A stretch of 64,000 bases of DNA from Helicobacter_D sp964464895 (GCA_964464895.1 CAYXGY010000006.1:27761-91760); one strand, 5' to 3'; positions 24,055-34,597 are shown, counted from the first letter of the stretch. The notes: generated by a model from the sequence alone, not told the origin. A program made the numbers and translations.

Positions 24055-26892
24055 ATGCAATATCCGCTTTTATGTTTGAGTGCAAGCGCAGGGAGTGGAA
24101 AAACTTATCAGCTCACAATGCGTTATTTGAATTTGCTATTTTTAGGCGCGAAGCCCTCAAATATTCTCACCCTTACTTTTACTAAAAAAGCCGCTAAGGA
24201 AATGGAAGAGAGAATCATTAAAAACATTAAAGAACTTTATGACAATAAAAATAATAGAGAATATATTAAGAAATTTGAGTTTATTACTATCAAAGATGAA
24301 CACGATTGGCAGCAGTGGCAAGATAAAATCCATCAAATTTACAATGAATTTTTGCGTGAGGACTTAAGAATTACAACCATTGATGCCTTTTTCCAAAGAA
24401 TCTTAAAAAGCTTTTGTTGGTATGTGGGTGTAGAATATGATTTTGAATTGCAAGAAGATGATTTGGAATCCATTAGTGAGATTTTTTTGAATCTTTTAGA
24501 AAAAGAAGATTTTAATACGATTTTGAATGTTTGCTATTCCAAAAAACAAACCCTAGATTCTATCTTGCAATTATGCGTATTTTTGGATTCTTTTAAAGAA
24601 ATGCTCTCCCAAGTGCTTTTTACGCAAAGAATCATAGAATCGCAGAATGGGAATCCCAAAGAAAAAGCAATGGAATATGCCAAGCGTCTTAAAAGTGCCT
24701 ATGATGATTTTTTTGGCGAAGTTGCTAAAAGCTTACAATTTGATGATTTTGAAAGTTTACTTGCAAAAGGCAAAACTTGGCTACTTAAGCAAAACTTACA
24801 AGATTACAAAGGAGATAAGTTCTCTAAAGTCCCTTGGAATCAAGACGATTTTGAATGCTTAAAAAGTGCAATTTGTCAAGCTTTGCTAGAAGAAGAGGCA
24901 GGATATTTAGCGCAACTTTATCGGATTTTTCAGTGTTTTTTGAGGGCAAAGGAAGAATATTATCAACAAAATAATCGCCTAAGTTTCAATGCCGTGGCAT
25001 CAAAGGTTTATGCGCTCTTGGCAAAGAATTTTATCCACAAGGATTTTTTATATTTTAGGTTAGATAGCTCCTTAAGCCATATTCTGATAGATGAATTTCA
25101 AGATACAAGTATTCTGCAATATGAGATTTTAAAACCTTTGATTGAGGAAATTAAAGGAGGCAAGGGGCAGAAAAACTTTGCACGTAGCTTTTTTTATGTC
25201 GGAGATACCAAACAATCCATTTATCGCTTTCGTGGAGGGAATCCAGAATTATTCAAAATCGCAAGTGAGGGAATGCAATACCAAAATTTGGATTCTAATT
25301 ATCGTAGCGCAAGACATATCGTAGAGTTTGTGAATGATGTCTTTAGTAACACAATCCAAGATTTTATTCCGCAGATTTCAAAAGTCAGCATAGAAGGCTA
25401 TGTCAATGTCCAAAATTGTGAAAAGGACAGGCTCTATTTTGCGGTTTTGGAAAGATTGAATGAATTCAAGGCATTGGGTGCAAAAGAAGAGGAAATTGCC
25501 ATTTTGGTTTTTGATAATAAATCAGTCGTAGAGTTAGCGCAATTTTTGCAAGAGGAGGGAGTAAGGGTTGTGATTGATACGAGTGCAAAACTCATTAATC
25601 ACAATGAAGTGCGTGCGTTGATTGAAATTCTAAAGTATATACAAACGAAAAATATTCAATTTAGACAAGAGTTTTTTATGCTTTTGGGATTGGAGGTAAC
25701 AGAATCGCAAAATAAAGATTTAGAAGTTTTGCTAAATTCTCTATCTAAGATTCAAAAGCCTGCCAAAATTCTATTAAAGATTATGGAAGCTTACCATATT
25801 GCGAGTTTGAGTGCAAAGAAATTTTTGGAATCTTGTTTGCCTTTTTTTACGCTTGAGGAATTGTTGCAAAAAGTAGAAAGCTTTATGCTTGATATTGTTT
25901 CAAGTGATTTTGTAGGGATTCGGATAATGACGATTCATAAATCTAAGGGGCTAGAGTTTGAGAATGTGCTTATCGTAGATAAGGCAAATGCGAGCAGTAA
26001 TCAGCACCAAAGTGTTTTCTTTGAGCTCAAAGAAAATGGCGTAGAGATTCAAAGGATCTTTCAATATTCCAATCAAGACAGAAGAAATCTTCGGAGTAGC
26101 TTGGATAGCGAATATTATAATGCCTTACACAAAGAAGAGGAATTAAAAATCAAAGATTTAAAGAATCAAATTTATGTTGCTCTAACGCGCGCGAAAAATA
26201 CAATGAATGTTTTTTGTCTTAATGACAAAAGTGCTTTTGGATTTTTGAATTTAAAAGAACAGCAAAGGGGAGAGCTCACAAGTGCAATAAAGATGCAGAT
26301 AAAAAACCGCCAAAACATTCAAAGTTTAGAATCTCCAATGTCTTTTTATTCCCTTTCTTTGGCAAAACGAAGTTTAGAGAATCTAGGGCGACAAAAGGAA
26401 ATGTATGTGAGAGAAGAAGAGTTAGAAAACACAAGAAGAGAAGAGGAGGATTACGGAAACCTTAAGGCGATTTATTATGGAATCGCATTGCACTTTGCAA
26501 TGGAGCAAAAACTCAAAAATACACTTTGTGATGAGTTGATTTTGGAGCTTTTGGATAACAAAATAGGATTTTATTTAGAGCGCAAAGATTTAGAAAAAAT
26601 CATCACACAATGTAATTTTGTGCTAAAAAATCAAAAATTAATTGAAATTTTGGCTAAAGGAAAGGTAAAATGTGAAATTCCTTTTTTGTTTGGTGGTAGG
26701 CAAAAACGTTTGGACCTTTTGGTATTGGGGGACAAAGAAGCGTTTATTGTAGATTATAAGAGCGGTGCGCCTAAAGAATCGTATGTGGTGCAAGTGCGCG
26801 AATATATGGAATCTGTAAGTGCAATGTTGCATAAAAAAACTTATGGATATATTTTCTACACACGAGGTGAAGGAAGATTAGTTGAAGTTTAA
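24055..26892 (+). CDS. addA: AddA-like RecB-family helicase/nuclease
   Basis: AddA is the helicase-nuclease subunit that processes double-strand breaks for RecA loading. The 945 aa protein has Walker A 'ASAGSGKTYQLT' near the N-terminus, UvrD motifs 'ILIDEFQDTS' and 'YVGDTKQSIYRFRGG', later 'IMTIHKSKGLEF' and 'YVALTRAKN', and a C-terminal RecB-type nuclease motif ('FIVDYKSG'). GGAGG at 24044 makes ATG 24055 the start. Its partner addB is at 45131. The addA-nhaA-yajC order matches H. pylori HP1553-HP1551. Confidence 0.92.
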   Translation: MQYPLLCLSASAGSGKTYQLTMRYLNLLFLGAKPSNILTLTFTKKAAKEMEERIIKNIKELYDNKNNREYIKKFEFITIKDEHDWQQWQDKIHQIYNEFLREDLRITTIDAFFQRILKSFCWYVGVEYDFELQEDDLESISEIFLNLLEKEDFNTILNVCYSKKQTLDSILQLCVFLDSFKEMLSQVLFTQRIIESQNGNPKEKAMEYAKRLKSAYDDFFGEVAKSLQFDDFESLLAKGKTWLLKQNLQDYKGDKFSKVPWNQDDFECLKSAICQALLEEEAGYLAQLYRIFQCFLRAKEEYYQQNNRLSFNAVASKVYALLAKNFIHKDFLYFRLDSSLSHILIDEFQDTSILQYEILKPLIEEIKGGKGQKNFARSFFYVGDTKQSIYRFRGGNPELFKIASEGMQYQNLDSNYRSARHIVEFVNDVFSNTIQDFIPQISKVSIEGYVNVQNCEKDRLYFAVLERLNEFKALGAKEEEIAILVFDNKSVVELAQFLQEEGVRVVIDTSAKLINHNEVRALIEILKYIQTKNIQFRQEFFMLLGLEVTESQNKDLEVLLNSLSKIQKPAKILLKIMEAYHIASLSAKKFLESCLPFFTLEELLQKVESFMLDIVSSDFVGIRIMTIHKSKGLEFENVLIVDKANASSNQHQSVFFELKENGVEIQRIFQYSNQDRRNLRSSLDSEYYNALHKEEELKIKDLKNQIYVALTRAKNTMNVFCLNDKSAFGFLNLKEQQRGELTSAIKMQIKNRQNIQSLESPMSFYSLSLAKRSLENLGRQKEMYVREEELENTRREEEDYGNLKAIYYGIALHFAMEQKLKNTLCDELILELLDNKIGFYLERKDLEKIITQCNFVLKNQKLIEILAKGKVKCEIPFLFGGRQKRLDLLVLGDKEAFIVDYKSGAPKESYVVQVREYMESVSAMLHKKTYGYIFYTRGEGRLVEV

Positions 26893-26901
26893 GGAGAAGC
26901 G

Positions 26902-28233
26902 ATGGAAGCGGGAAATAAAAAGGGTTTTTTAGCAACTCTTAGTAAAATGACACAAAGCGAGACTTTCGCAGGTGTATTGTTACTTTGTTGTGCAATTTTA
27001 GCGATGATTGTAGCAAATTCGCCTTTGGGTGGAGCATATGCAGAACTTTGGCGAACAAAACTTGGCTTTAGTGTAAATGGGCATTTTATTGGAATGAGCT
27101 TAGAGCATTGGATTAACGATGTTTTAATGGCATTTTTCTTTTTGGTTGTAGGTTTGGAAATTAAACGCGAAGTACTTTTTGGAGAGTTAGCAGGATTCAA
27201 ACGCGCCGCTTTACCAATCATTGCAGCACTTGGTGGAATGATTGGACCGGGAATTATTTATTATTCTTTAAATGCAGGCACAGAATCTGTAACAGGTTTT
27301 GGAATCCCAATGGCGACAGACATTGCTTTTGCATTAGGTGTCTTGGCTATACTTGGCAAACGGGTTTCTATTTCTGTAAAAGTTTTTTTGGTTTCTTTAG
27401 CTGTGGCAGATGACTTAGGAGCTATTATTGTCATCGCATTATTTTATTCTACCGGAATCTCTTTTGAGTGGCTAGCTGTTGCGGCAGGGATTATTGTCGT
27501 GCTTGTAATACTTGGCAGAATAGGCGTAAAGGCTCTAACTCCTTATATGATTTTGGGTGTGTTTTTATGGATTGCTGTGCATAATTGTGGTGTGCATGCA
27601 ACAATTGCGGCTGTTATGCTTGCCTTTACGATTCCTGTTGCACCTAAGATTGACACACTTTCTTTTATGGATAAATTAAAAACAATTGTAAGCCGTTTTC
27701 AAGAAGCAGAAAGCAAAAAAGATGGAATCTTACTCCAAAATGAACAAGTGGAAGCTCTACACCATTTAAGCGAAGAAAAGAATGCAGTGCAAAATCCGCT
27801 CTTGCGCTTAGAACACGCGCTTGCACCTTATAGTAATTATTTGATTATGCCAATTTTTGCTTTTGCAAATGCTGGGGTTGCGATTGGTTCTAATATTGAC
27901 TTCAGTATTGATCATGTTTTCTTTGGAATTCTCTTTGGACTTGTAGTTGGTAAGCCGATTGGAATCTTTTCTTTCACTTTTATTGCAGAAAAACTTGGAA
28001 TCGCAGCGCGCCCCAATGGTGCTTCTTGGGTAGATATTTTTGGGGCTGGAGCATTGGGTGGAATCGGATTCACAATGTCTATTTTCGTTACCAACCTTGC
28101 CTTTGATGTTACGAGCCAACACGGACTTGTGGCAACAGATGTAGCCAAAATTACTATTCTTGTAGCTTCTCTGACCGCTGGCATTTTAGGAAGTCTATTT
28201 TTCATTATTCGTGATAAAATAGCACACCACTAA
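26902..28233 (+). CDS. nhaA: Na+/H+ antiporter NhaA
   Basis: NhaA exports Na+ in exchange for protons and controls cytosolic pH. The 443 aa membrane protein has the antiporter core 'GGMIGPGIIYYSLN', 'PMATDIAFALGVLAIL' and the ion-binding 'VADDLGAIIVIALFY' with adjacent Asp residues. Between helices VIII and IX a long charged loop ('RFQEAESKKDGILLQNEQ') is present, as in the Helicobacter NhaA and unlike the E. coli protein. Confidence 0.95.
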   Translation: MEAGNKKGFLATLSKMTQSETFAGVLLLCCAILAMIVANSPLGGAYAELWRTKLGFSVNGHFIGMSLEHWINDVLMAFFFLVVGLEIKREVLFGELAGFKRAALPIIAALGGMIGPGIIYYSLNAGTESVTGFGIPMATDIAFALGVLAILGKRVSISVKVFLVSLAVADDLGAIIVIALFYSTGISFEWLAVAAGIIVVLVILGRIGVKALTPYMILGVFLWIAVHNCGVHATIAAVMLAFTIPVAPKIDTLSFMDKLKTIVSRFQEAESKKDGILLQNEQVEALHHLSEEKNAVQNPLLRLEHALAPYSNYLIMPIFAFANAGVAIGSNIDFSIDHVFFGILFGLVVGKPIGIFSFTFIAEKLGIAARPNGASWVDIFGAGALGGIGFTMSIFVTNLAFDVTSQHGLVATDVAKITILVASLTAGILGSLFFIIRDKIAHH

Positions 28234-28440
28234 TCTTGCAAGATGAGCCTTGGCTCATTTCGCACAATTTCTATGTTTAATCAATCTGTGAAATGTTTGT
28301 ATGGTATCAACTAAAACAAATTAAGTTTGTAAAATTTGTATGATACACAAGGGACTTGCTATAATCTAGCTTCAACTTAAAGATTTAATTAGTAAAACTC
28401 TGCTAAAATCCGCATTTATTTTCAAGTTTAAAGGTTTGAT
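28234..28440 (+). promoter_or_regulatory. nhaA-yajC intergenic region with hairpin and two promoter candidates
   Basis: This 207-base gap has no credible gene. ATGAGCC (28243-28249) and GGCTCAT (28252-28258) form a short hairpin after nhaA, a weak terminator candidate. TATAAT at 28360-28365 and TAAAAT at 28404-28409 (in TGCTAAAATCCGC) are two -10 candidates for the yajC-secD-secF transcript; the second resembles elements before rplU and rplI. Confidence 0.5.
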
Positions 28441-28713
28441 ATGGAAAATATTGGAAACACGCTTACACAATTGTTGCCATTGATTGTTTTGATTGCTATT
28501 TTTTATCTTTTGATTATTCGTCCGCAACAAACACAAGCAAAGAAACATAGAGAAATGGTGGCGGCTTTAGATAAAGGCGACAAAATCGTAACAAGTGGTG
28601 GATTTATCGTAGAAATTGTTAAGCGGGAAGAAGATTTTTTTATGGTGCGCTTAAATGACGATACGATTGTAAAACTTGCAAAAGATTATGTCGCTAGAAA
28701 ATTTGAGCAATAA
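28441..28713 (+). CDS. yajC: Sec translocase accessory subunit YajC
   Basis: YajC is a small membrane protein associated with SecDF. The 90 aa protein has one N-terminal helix ('LLPLIVLIAIFYLLIIRP') followed by 'QQTQAKKHREMVAALDKGDKI' in two parts and a small cytosolic domain, the normal arrangement. It is 7 bases upstream of secD, the typical order. Confidence 0.94.
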   Translation: MENIGNTLTQLLPLIVLIAIFYLLIIRPQQTQAKKHREMVAALDKGDKIVTSGGFIVEIVKREEDFFMVRLNDDTIVKLAKDYVARKFEQ

Positions 28714-28720
28714 TTAGACA

Positions 28721-30298
28721 ATGAAAAAGCCTTTTAATTCAAAGTTATTTTTTTTTATTGTAGCAATTGTTTTTGGAATCTCTCTTTCAATTCCCTCTTT
28801 TTTTCAGACTGCAGGACCTAAGATTGTCTTAGGACTTGACTTACAAGGAGGGATTAATCTACTCTTAGGCGTCAAAACACAAGAAGCAGTGAAGACGCGT
28901 TATGCTTCTATTGCTTCACAGATTAATTATTATACAGCAGAGCAGCAGATTTTGTTAGATGGTTTAAGTGTGCAAAGTGATAATGTAAGTTTTGAATTGC
29001 TAGATTCCAACGAAAAATCTAATATTGACAAGTATTTAAAGGAAATTCCCGGATTAAATATCACAGAAAACAATTTAAGCTATATTCTTTCTTTGACAGA
29101 AGCGGAAATTTCCAATATAGAAGATTTTGCCATTGAACAAGCCATTGGCAATATTCGTAACCGCTTAGACCAATTTGGATTGTCTGAACCTAGTGTAACA
29201 AAACAAGGAGACGATGCGATTTTGGTACAATTACCGGGCATTAAAACGCAGGAGGAGGAACAAAGGGCTTTGGAGCTAATCTCCAAAGGCGGACACCTGC
29301 AAATGATGGCAGTAGATGAGGCGCGTAATGCAAGAGTCTCTAGTATGACAGAATTAGAGGCAGAATCATTTGGTGATGTGATTTTGCCCTTTATCAATAA
29401 TCCAGAACAAAAGATTCTACTTAAAGCAATTCCTGTTTTAGATGGAGCAATGCTAACAGATGCTAGGGCAGCGTATGACCAAAATGGGCAGCCGATTATC
29501 AATTTTACACTTAATACACAAGGTGGCAAGATTTTTGGTGATTTTTCGGGCAAAAATGTGGGTAATCGTATGGCGGTTGTGTTAGATGGCAAAGTTTATT
29601 CTGCCCCCGTGATTCGTGAAAGAATCGGTGGGGGAAGCGGACAGATTAGCGGAGGATTCAGCGTACAAGAAGCAAGCGATATTGCTATTGCGCTTAGAAG
29701 TGGCGCATTGCCCGCACCGATTACTTTGTTAGAAAAACGTAGCGTAGGTCCCTCACTGGGCGCAGATAGCATTAAAGCCTCTCTCGTGGCTTTAATTACA
29801 GGGGCTGTGCTAGTCATTGGATTTATGGTGTTATACTATGGAATCGCAGGAATGGTTGCAAATATTGCTATGGTAGTCAATATCTTGTTAATCGTTGCGG
29901 TAATGGCACTCTTTGGAGCGACTTTGACGCTACCCGGTATGGCAGGAATTATTCTGACGGTTGGTATGGCAGTGGATGCGAATGTTATCATCAATGAAAG
30001 AATCCGTGAGGGATTTCGCAGAAAAGAAAACTTTATTAAGTCTATGGAAAATGGCTATGCAAACGCTTCAAGGGCTATTTTTGATTCCAATCTTACCTCA
30101 CTCATAGCAGCTATTTTACTCTATGTGTGCGGAACAGGAGCAATCAAAGGATTTGCAATTACAATGACAATCGGAATCTTAGCCTCAATCATTACTGCAA
30201 TCATTGGAACATACGGCGTATTTAGAGCCTTGCAGAATCGCATTATCAAATCAGGTAATTACGCGTTATGGTTTGGTTATAAAGAAAGAAGCAAATAA
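28721..30298 (+). CDS. secD: Protein translocase subunit SecD
   Basis: SecD uses the proton-motive force to help pull exported proteins across the inner membrane. The 525 aa protein has an N-terminal helix, a large periplasmic region starting at 'LGLDLQGGINLLLGV', the conserved 'AIGNIRNRLDQFGLSEP', and a C-terminal helix bundle with 'AVDANVIINERIREGF'. A nine-T run inside codons 8-11 is in frame, showing that the assembly handled this homopolymer. secF follows after 9 bases. Confidence 0.97.
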   Translation: MKKPFNSKLFFFIVAIVFGISLSIPSFFQTAGPKIVLGLDLQGGINLLLGVKTQEAVKTRYASIASQINYYTAEQQILLDGLSVQSDNVSFELLDSNEKSNIDKYLKEIPGLNITENNLSYILSLTEAEISNIEDFAIEQAIGNIRNRLDQFGLSEPSVTKQGDDAILVQLPGIKTQEEEQRALELISKGGHLQMMAVDEARNARVSSMTELEAESFGDVILPFINNPEQKILLKAIPVLDGAMLTDARAAYDQNGQPIINFTLNTQGGKIFGDFSGKNVGNRMAVVLDGKVYSAPVIRERIGGGSGQISGGFSVQEASDIAIALRSGALPAPITLLEKRSVGPSLGADSIKASLVALITGAVLVIGFMVLYYGIAGMVANIAMVVNILLIVAVMALFGATLTLPGMAGIILTVGMAVDANVIINERIREGFRRKENFIKSMENGYANASRAIFDSNLTSLIAAILLYVCGTGAIKGFAITMTIGILASIITAIIGTYGVFRALQNRIIKSGNYALWFGYKERSK

Positions 30299-30307
30299 GG
30301 AAGAGGT

Positions 30308-31279
30308 ATGGATTTTTTTAAGCATAATAAAATTTATGATTTTGTAAAGATGTCCAATTATGGAATCATTCTTTCTTTGATTTTATTTGTCGCCTCTTTG
30401 GTTTTGTTTGTTAAGCCGGGCTTTACGCTTGGTGTGGATTTTGCAGGAGGAACTCTCATTCAGTTGCAATACGAAGCACCTGCACCTTTATCAGAAATTA
30501 GAGCCAAATTAGAAGCGGTGGAATCCTATAAAGGTGCGCAAGTCAGCGAGTTTGGCTCACCAGAGGAGATTTTAATTAAACTTTCTACTGCGACTTCAAG
30601 TGTAGAACAAAACATTGGCGAGGAAGTCGCAGAGGTGTTAAAGGACACAGGGGAATTAAGCATTAGACGCGTGGATATTGTTGGTCCAAAGGTGGGAAGC
30701 GAATTGCAAGAAAAGGGCACTTTGGCTTTAATTTTAGCCCTAGTGAGCATAATGTTTTATGTCTCTTACCGCTATGAATGGCGTTTTGCGCTAGCAGCGG
30801 TTTTAGCATTGGTGCATGACGTCGTGATTTCTGCGGGTGCGGTGATTTTGTTTGACATTGATTTGAATTTAGAGGTGATTGCCGCACTTCTGACACTCAT
30901 TGGTTATTCTATCAATGATACCATTATTATTTTTGATAGAATCCGTGAAACGATTGGTTTGCGTTTGAATGATAGCTTAGAGAATGTGATTAATGAAGCA
31001 CTTTCTGCAACACTCTCGCGCACAATGCTGACTTCACTCACAATGTTTTTTTCTGTTTTTACGCTTTATCTTTTTGGGGGAGAGATTATTAAGGGATTTA
31101 GTTTGCCAATGTTGGTAGGTTCTATTGTGGGAAGTTATAGTTCAATTTTTGTTGCGAGCAAATTGGTAGTTTTGTTTAAATTTGATTTGAAAAAATATCA
31201 TCAAAAAGTTGCTGAAGCCGAGCGTAGAGCATTAGAGAAAAAGAAATTACGCGAAATGTATGAGAAAGGAAGAGTATAA
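30308..31279 (+). CDS. secF: Protein translocase subunit SecF
   Basis: SecF pairs with SecD in the translocase. The 323 aa protein has 'TLGVDFAGGTLIQLQY' after the first helix and 'LTLIGYSINDTIIIFDRIRE' in the membrane domain, both SecF signatures. Its stop overlaps the start of the next gene by one base, implying coupled translation. Confidence 0.97.
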   Translation: MDFFKHNKIYDFVKMSNYGIILSLILFVASLVLFVKPGFTLGVDFAGGTLIQLQYEAPAPLSEIRAKLEAVESYKGAQVSEFGSPEEILIKLSTATSSVEQNIGEEVAEVLKDTGELSIRRVDIVGPKVGSELQEKGTLALILALVSIMFYVSYRYEWRFALAAVLALVHDVVISAGAVILFDIDLNLEVIAALLTLIGYSINDTIIIFDRIRETIGLRLNDSLENVINEALSATLSRTMLTSLTMFFSVFTLYLFGGEIIKGFSLPMLVGSIVGSYSSIFVASKLVVLFKFDLKKYHQKVAEAERRALEKKKLREMYEKGRV

Positions 31280-31620
31280 TGGATTGGGGCAAAGTTCTTT
31301 TTATATTTTTTATTTTAATGAGTTTGACTTCCACAGTGGGATTTCTGTATGACCAAAGTTTAGTAATGCTTTTTATCGCGGGGGGTGTGAATATCCTTTC
31401 TACAATTTTAAAAGTGGGCGTGCGAAGCTATATGTCGGCAGAATTAATGGCGGCTTCACTCGTGGCAGATTTGCATTTGATTCCAGCCTTTCTTTATATG
31501 CAAGTTTTTGATAATACCAATGTTGCTGTCGCTTTGGCACTTGGAGCGGTTGTGGCAAATATTGTTTCTATTGTTTTTGTAGCGATTGAGAGCATCAAGA
31601 GTTACAATGATTATAATTAG
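31279..31620 (+). CDS. Small membrane protein, DUF6394-like
   Basis: This 113 aa protein has about four hydrophobic segments ('VLFIFFILMSLTSTVGFLY', 'VMLFIAGGVNILSTILKVGV', 'MAASLVADLHLIPAFLYM', 'ALGAVVANIVSIVFVAI'). It lies between secF and leuS, where H. pylori has HP1548, so it is probably the same conserved Campylobacterota family. The ATG overlaps the secF stop. Function unknown; membrane location is a prediction. Confidence 0.75.
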   Translation: MDWGKVLFIFFILMSLTSTVGFLYDQSLVMLFIAGGVNILSTILKVGVRSYMSAELMAASLVADLHLIPAFLYMQVFDNTNVAVALALGAVVANIVSIVFVAIESIKSYNDYN

Positions 31621-31628
31621 GAGCTAAT

Positions 31629-34091
31629 GTGGAATACAATGCAAAAGTAATTGAGAAAAAGTGGCAGAAATTTTGGGAAGAAAATGGTTTGTATGAACCA
31701 AATCCAAATAAAACATTGCCCAAAAAATACATTTTGAGTATGTTTCCTTATCCTAGTGGCAATATTCATATGGGGCATGTGCGTAATTATTGCATTAGCG
31801 ATGCGATTGCTAGAAAATTTCGCAAAGAGGGTTTTAATGTCCTGCACCCTATTGGTTGGGACGCTTTTGGAATGCCTGCGGAAAATGCTGCAATCAAACA
31901 TAAAACACATCCTAAAGCTTGGACTTATTCTAATATTGAAAATATGAAACGTCAGCTTTATAGCTTGGGATTCTCGTTTTCTAAGACGCGTGAGCTTGCG
32001 ACTTGTGATTCTATTTATTCCAAATGGGAGCAAGCCTTATTCATCGCAATGTGGGAAAAGGGCTTGATTTATCGTAAAAAGGGCTTCTTGAATTGGTGTC
32101 CCAAAGACCAAACCGTGCTTGCTAATGAGCAGGTGATTGAGGGTAAATGTTGGCGTTGTGATACGCCTGTGGTGCAAAAGGAAATGTATCAGTATTACAT
32201 TAGGATTACAGATTATGCTCAAGAGTTGCTAGACGATTTGGATACCTTAGAGGGTAGATGGCCTAGTCAAGTGCTGACAATGCAAAGAAATTGGATTGGC
32301 AAATCAGAGGGTTTGAGTTTTGCATTTGAGTTAGAAAATAAAGTAGAATCGCCTGATTGCACAATAGAATCCATAGAGGTTTTTACCACGCGTCCAGATA
32401 CGATTTTTGGCGTGAGTTATTGTGCATTAGCCCCAGAACACCCATTAGTTAAAGTTGTGTTAGAAAACGTAGAATCTTATGGAATCACACAAGAGCAAAA
32501 GGCGCAAATTATTGCAATACAAAATACAAGCGAAAAAGAACGTGCGCAACAAGAAAAAGAGGGTGTGCCGCTTGGTATCTCTGTGATTCACCCCTTAACA
32601 AAAGTTAAGATTCCATTGTGGGTAGCGAATTTTGTCCTTATTAGCTATGGAAGTGGGGCAGTGATGAGTGTGCCCGCACACGATGAAAGAGATTATGATT
32701 TTGCTAAAAAATATCATTTGCCCATTATTCCTGTAATTGCGCCTAGAGATTCCAATATCAAATTACCCAAAGAGGATTTTTATGGTGAAAATGGAATCTT
32801 AATCCATTCCAATGAATATAATGGCTTAGATAATGAGGAAGCCAAAGCAAGAATTATTGAGTATTTTGAGCAGCACCAATTAGGAAAAGCTGTGGTAAAT
32901 TTTAAATTGCGTGATTGGGGTGTTTCAAGACAACGTTATTGGGGTACTCCGATTCCACTGATTCATTGTGAAGATTGTGGAATCTTGCCAGAACAGAATT
33001 TGCCTGTTTCTCTGCCTGAAGATATTGTGATTGACGGAGAAGGGAATCCACTAGAGAGACACCCTTACTGGAAGTATTGCACCTGTCCTAAATGTGGCAA
33101 AAATGCTATTAGAGAGACCGATACATTAGATACTTTTGTGGAATCTAGCTGGTATTTTTTGCGTTATACCACTCCTCAAGAATTGCGTCAAGACGAAATG
33201 TTAAGTCGCTCCGATGAGCATTATTGGATGAATGTAGATGAGTATATTGGAGGGATTGAACACGCGATTTTGCACTTGTTGTATTCACGATTCTTTACTA
33301 AAGTTTTGCGTTCTTTAGGATATACGGATTCTAATGAGCCTTTTTCACATCTCTTAACACAAGGTATGGTAACCAAAGAGGGCGCAAAAATGAGCAAGTC
33401 TAAAGGCAATGTCGTAGATCCTGAAGAGATTATCGCACAATATGGTGCAGACACTGCGCGATTGTTTATTTTGTTTGCTGCTCCGCCTGTGCGCGAATTA
33501 GAATGGAACGATTCCGCAGTAGAGGGTTCTTATCGCTTTATTAAACGACTTTGTGCAAAAACCGAAAAAATACAAAAGATTCAAAAACTACCCAAAATAG
33601 AGGTGCAAAATTTGAATGAAAAAGAGAAATATGCCCGCAAAAAAGTCTATGAAGCTTTAAAGAAATATCAAGAGACTTTCTGCCACGAGAATGGTTATGC
33701 TTTTAATACTTTAATTGCTGCGTGTATGGAAGCCTTGAATGCCTTGAGCGAACAAGATAATGCAGAAATTTGGAGTGAGGGATATTTCATACTCTTAAAT
33801 ATTTTAGAACCAATCATTCCGCATATTTGCTGGGAATTAAGCCAAGAATATTTTAATTTAGAAAATTTTAAAGGAATCGCATTAGACGAAGAAGCTCTCA
33901 AAGAAGATTCCATTATGATGGCGATTACGATTAATGGGAAGCGGCGCGGAGAAATTAAAGTAGATTTGAATTGTCAAGATAAGGAGGTATTGGAGCTTGC
34001 CAAAGCGGAAGTCTCTAAATGGATAGAGGGAAAAATGATTGTAAAAGAGATTGTCGTGCCCAATAAACTCATTAACTTTGTGGTGAAATAA
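31629..34091 (+). CDS. leuS: Leucyl-tRNA synthetase
   Basis: LeuRS charges tRNA-Leu. The 820 aa class I synthetase has the HIGH-like 'PSGNIHMGHVRNY' near the N-terminus, an editing domain in the middle ('TTRPDTIFGVSY') and 'KMSKSKGNVV' in the catalytic core. The start is GTG at 31629 after AGGAG; an overlapping ATG at 31627 is out of frame. Its stop overlaps the lptE start. Confidence 0.98.
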   Translation: MEYNAKVIEKKWQKFWEENGLYEPNPNKTLPKKYILSMFPYPSGNIHMGHVRNYCISDAIARKFRKEGFNVLHPIGWDAFGMPAENAAIKHKTHPKAWTYSNIENMKRQLYSLGFSFSKTRELATCDSIYSKWEQALFIAMWEKGLIYRKKGFLNWCPKDQTVLANEQVIEGKCWRCDTPVVQKEMYQYYIRITDYAQELLDDLDTLEGRWPSQVLTMQRNWIGKSEGLSFAFELENKVESPDCTIESIEVFTTRPDTIFGVSYCALAPEHPLVKVVLENVESYGITQEQKAQIIAIQNTSEKERAQQEKEGVPLGISVIHPLTKVKIPLWVANFVLISYGSGAVMSVPAHDERDYDFAKKYHLPIIPVIAPRDSNIKLPKEDFYGENGILIHSNEYNGLDNEEAKARIIEYFEQHQLGKAVVNFKLRDWGVSRQRYWGTPIPLIHCEDCGILPEQNLPVSLPEDIVIDGEGNPLERHPYWKYCTCPKCGKNAIRETDTLDTFVESSWYFLRYTTPQELRQDEMLSRSDEHYWMNVDEYIGGIEHAILHLLYSRFFTKVLRSLGYTDSNEPFSHLLTQGMVTKEGAKMSKSKGNVVDPEEIIAQYGADTARLFILFAAPPVRELEWNDSAVEGSYRFIKRLCAKTEKIQKIQKLPKIEVQNLNEKEKYARKKVYEALKKYQETFCHENGYAFNTLIAACMEALNALSEQDNAEIWSEGYFILLNILEPIIPHICWELSQEYFNLENFKGIALDEEALKEDSIMMAITINGKRRGEIKVDLNCQDKEVLELAKAEVSKWIEGKMIVKEIVVPNKLINFVVK

Positions 34092-34597
34092 TGATTGGAA
34101 TCTCGAAAATTATTTCCTTCCTTGCTTGCTTGATGGTATTAAGTGCGTGTGGTTACCAGCCTATCGCACATAGGGCACAAGAAGCAGTCGGAGATAAGGT
34201 CTTTGTGGAAGTCAAAATCAATCCACGCGACCCACAAAATAGTGTGGTTCTTAAAGATGAGATTACGAGAGCAATCTTTGAACGTTTGCACGTTAATGTT
34301 GGAAGCAGGGAGGATTCTACTTCTGCCATTGAAGTGCAGTTGCAAAGTATAAACTTTAATGCTCTTGCAGAGAATCGCACAGGATTCGCAACTTTTTATC
34401 GTTGTGTCGTCAATGTGAAATTTAAATATACTAATACTTCAACCCAAAAAACACGCATTTTTTCCAAACAAGGCTATTATAATTTTTCACTGAATAGTTC
34501 TTCTTTTGTTACGGATTCCATTCGGCTTGAAGCAATCAATAAAGCGGTTTTACAAGCCATTGATGGTTTTATTTTACAAATAGGAATTAATGGATAA
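34091..34597 (+). CDS. lptE: LptE-like LPS-assembly lipoprotein
   Basis: LptE plugs and assists LptD at the outer membrane for LPS insertion. The 168 aa protein has a lipoprotein signal with lipobox 'VLSAC' and then 'GYQPI', typical of LptE. It lies between leuS and folC-side genes as HP1546 does in H. pylori. Sequence identity of LptE proteins is low, so the name leans on context and the N-terminus. Confidence 0.75.
   Translation: MIGISKIISFLACLMVLSACGYQPIAHRAQEAVGDKVFVEVKINPRDPQNSVVLKDEITRAIFERLHVNVGSREDSTSAIEVQLQSINFNALAENRTGFATFYRCVVNVKFKYTNTSTQKTRIFSKQGYYNFSLNSSSFVTDSIRLEAINKAVLQAIDGFILQIGING

Noticed and set aside
29080..29592. Minus-strand frame of 170 codons inside secD
   Set aside because: Shadow of a conserved gene on the opposite strand with no start signal.
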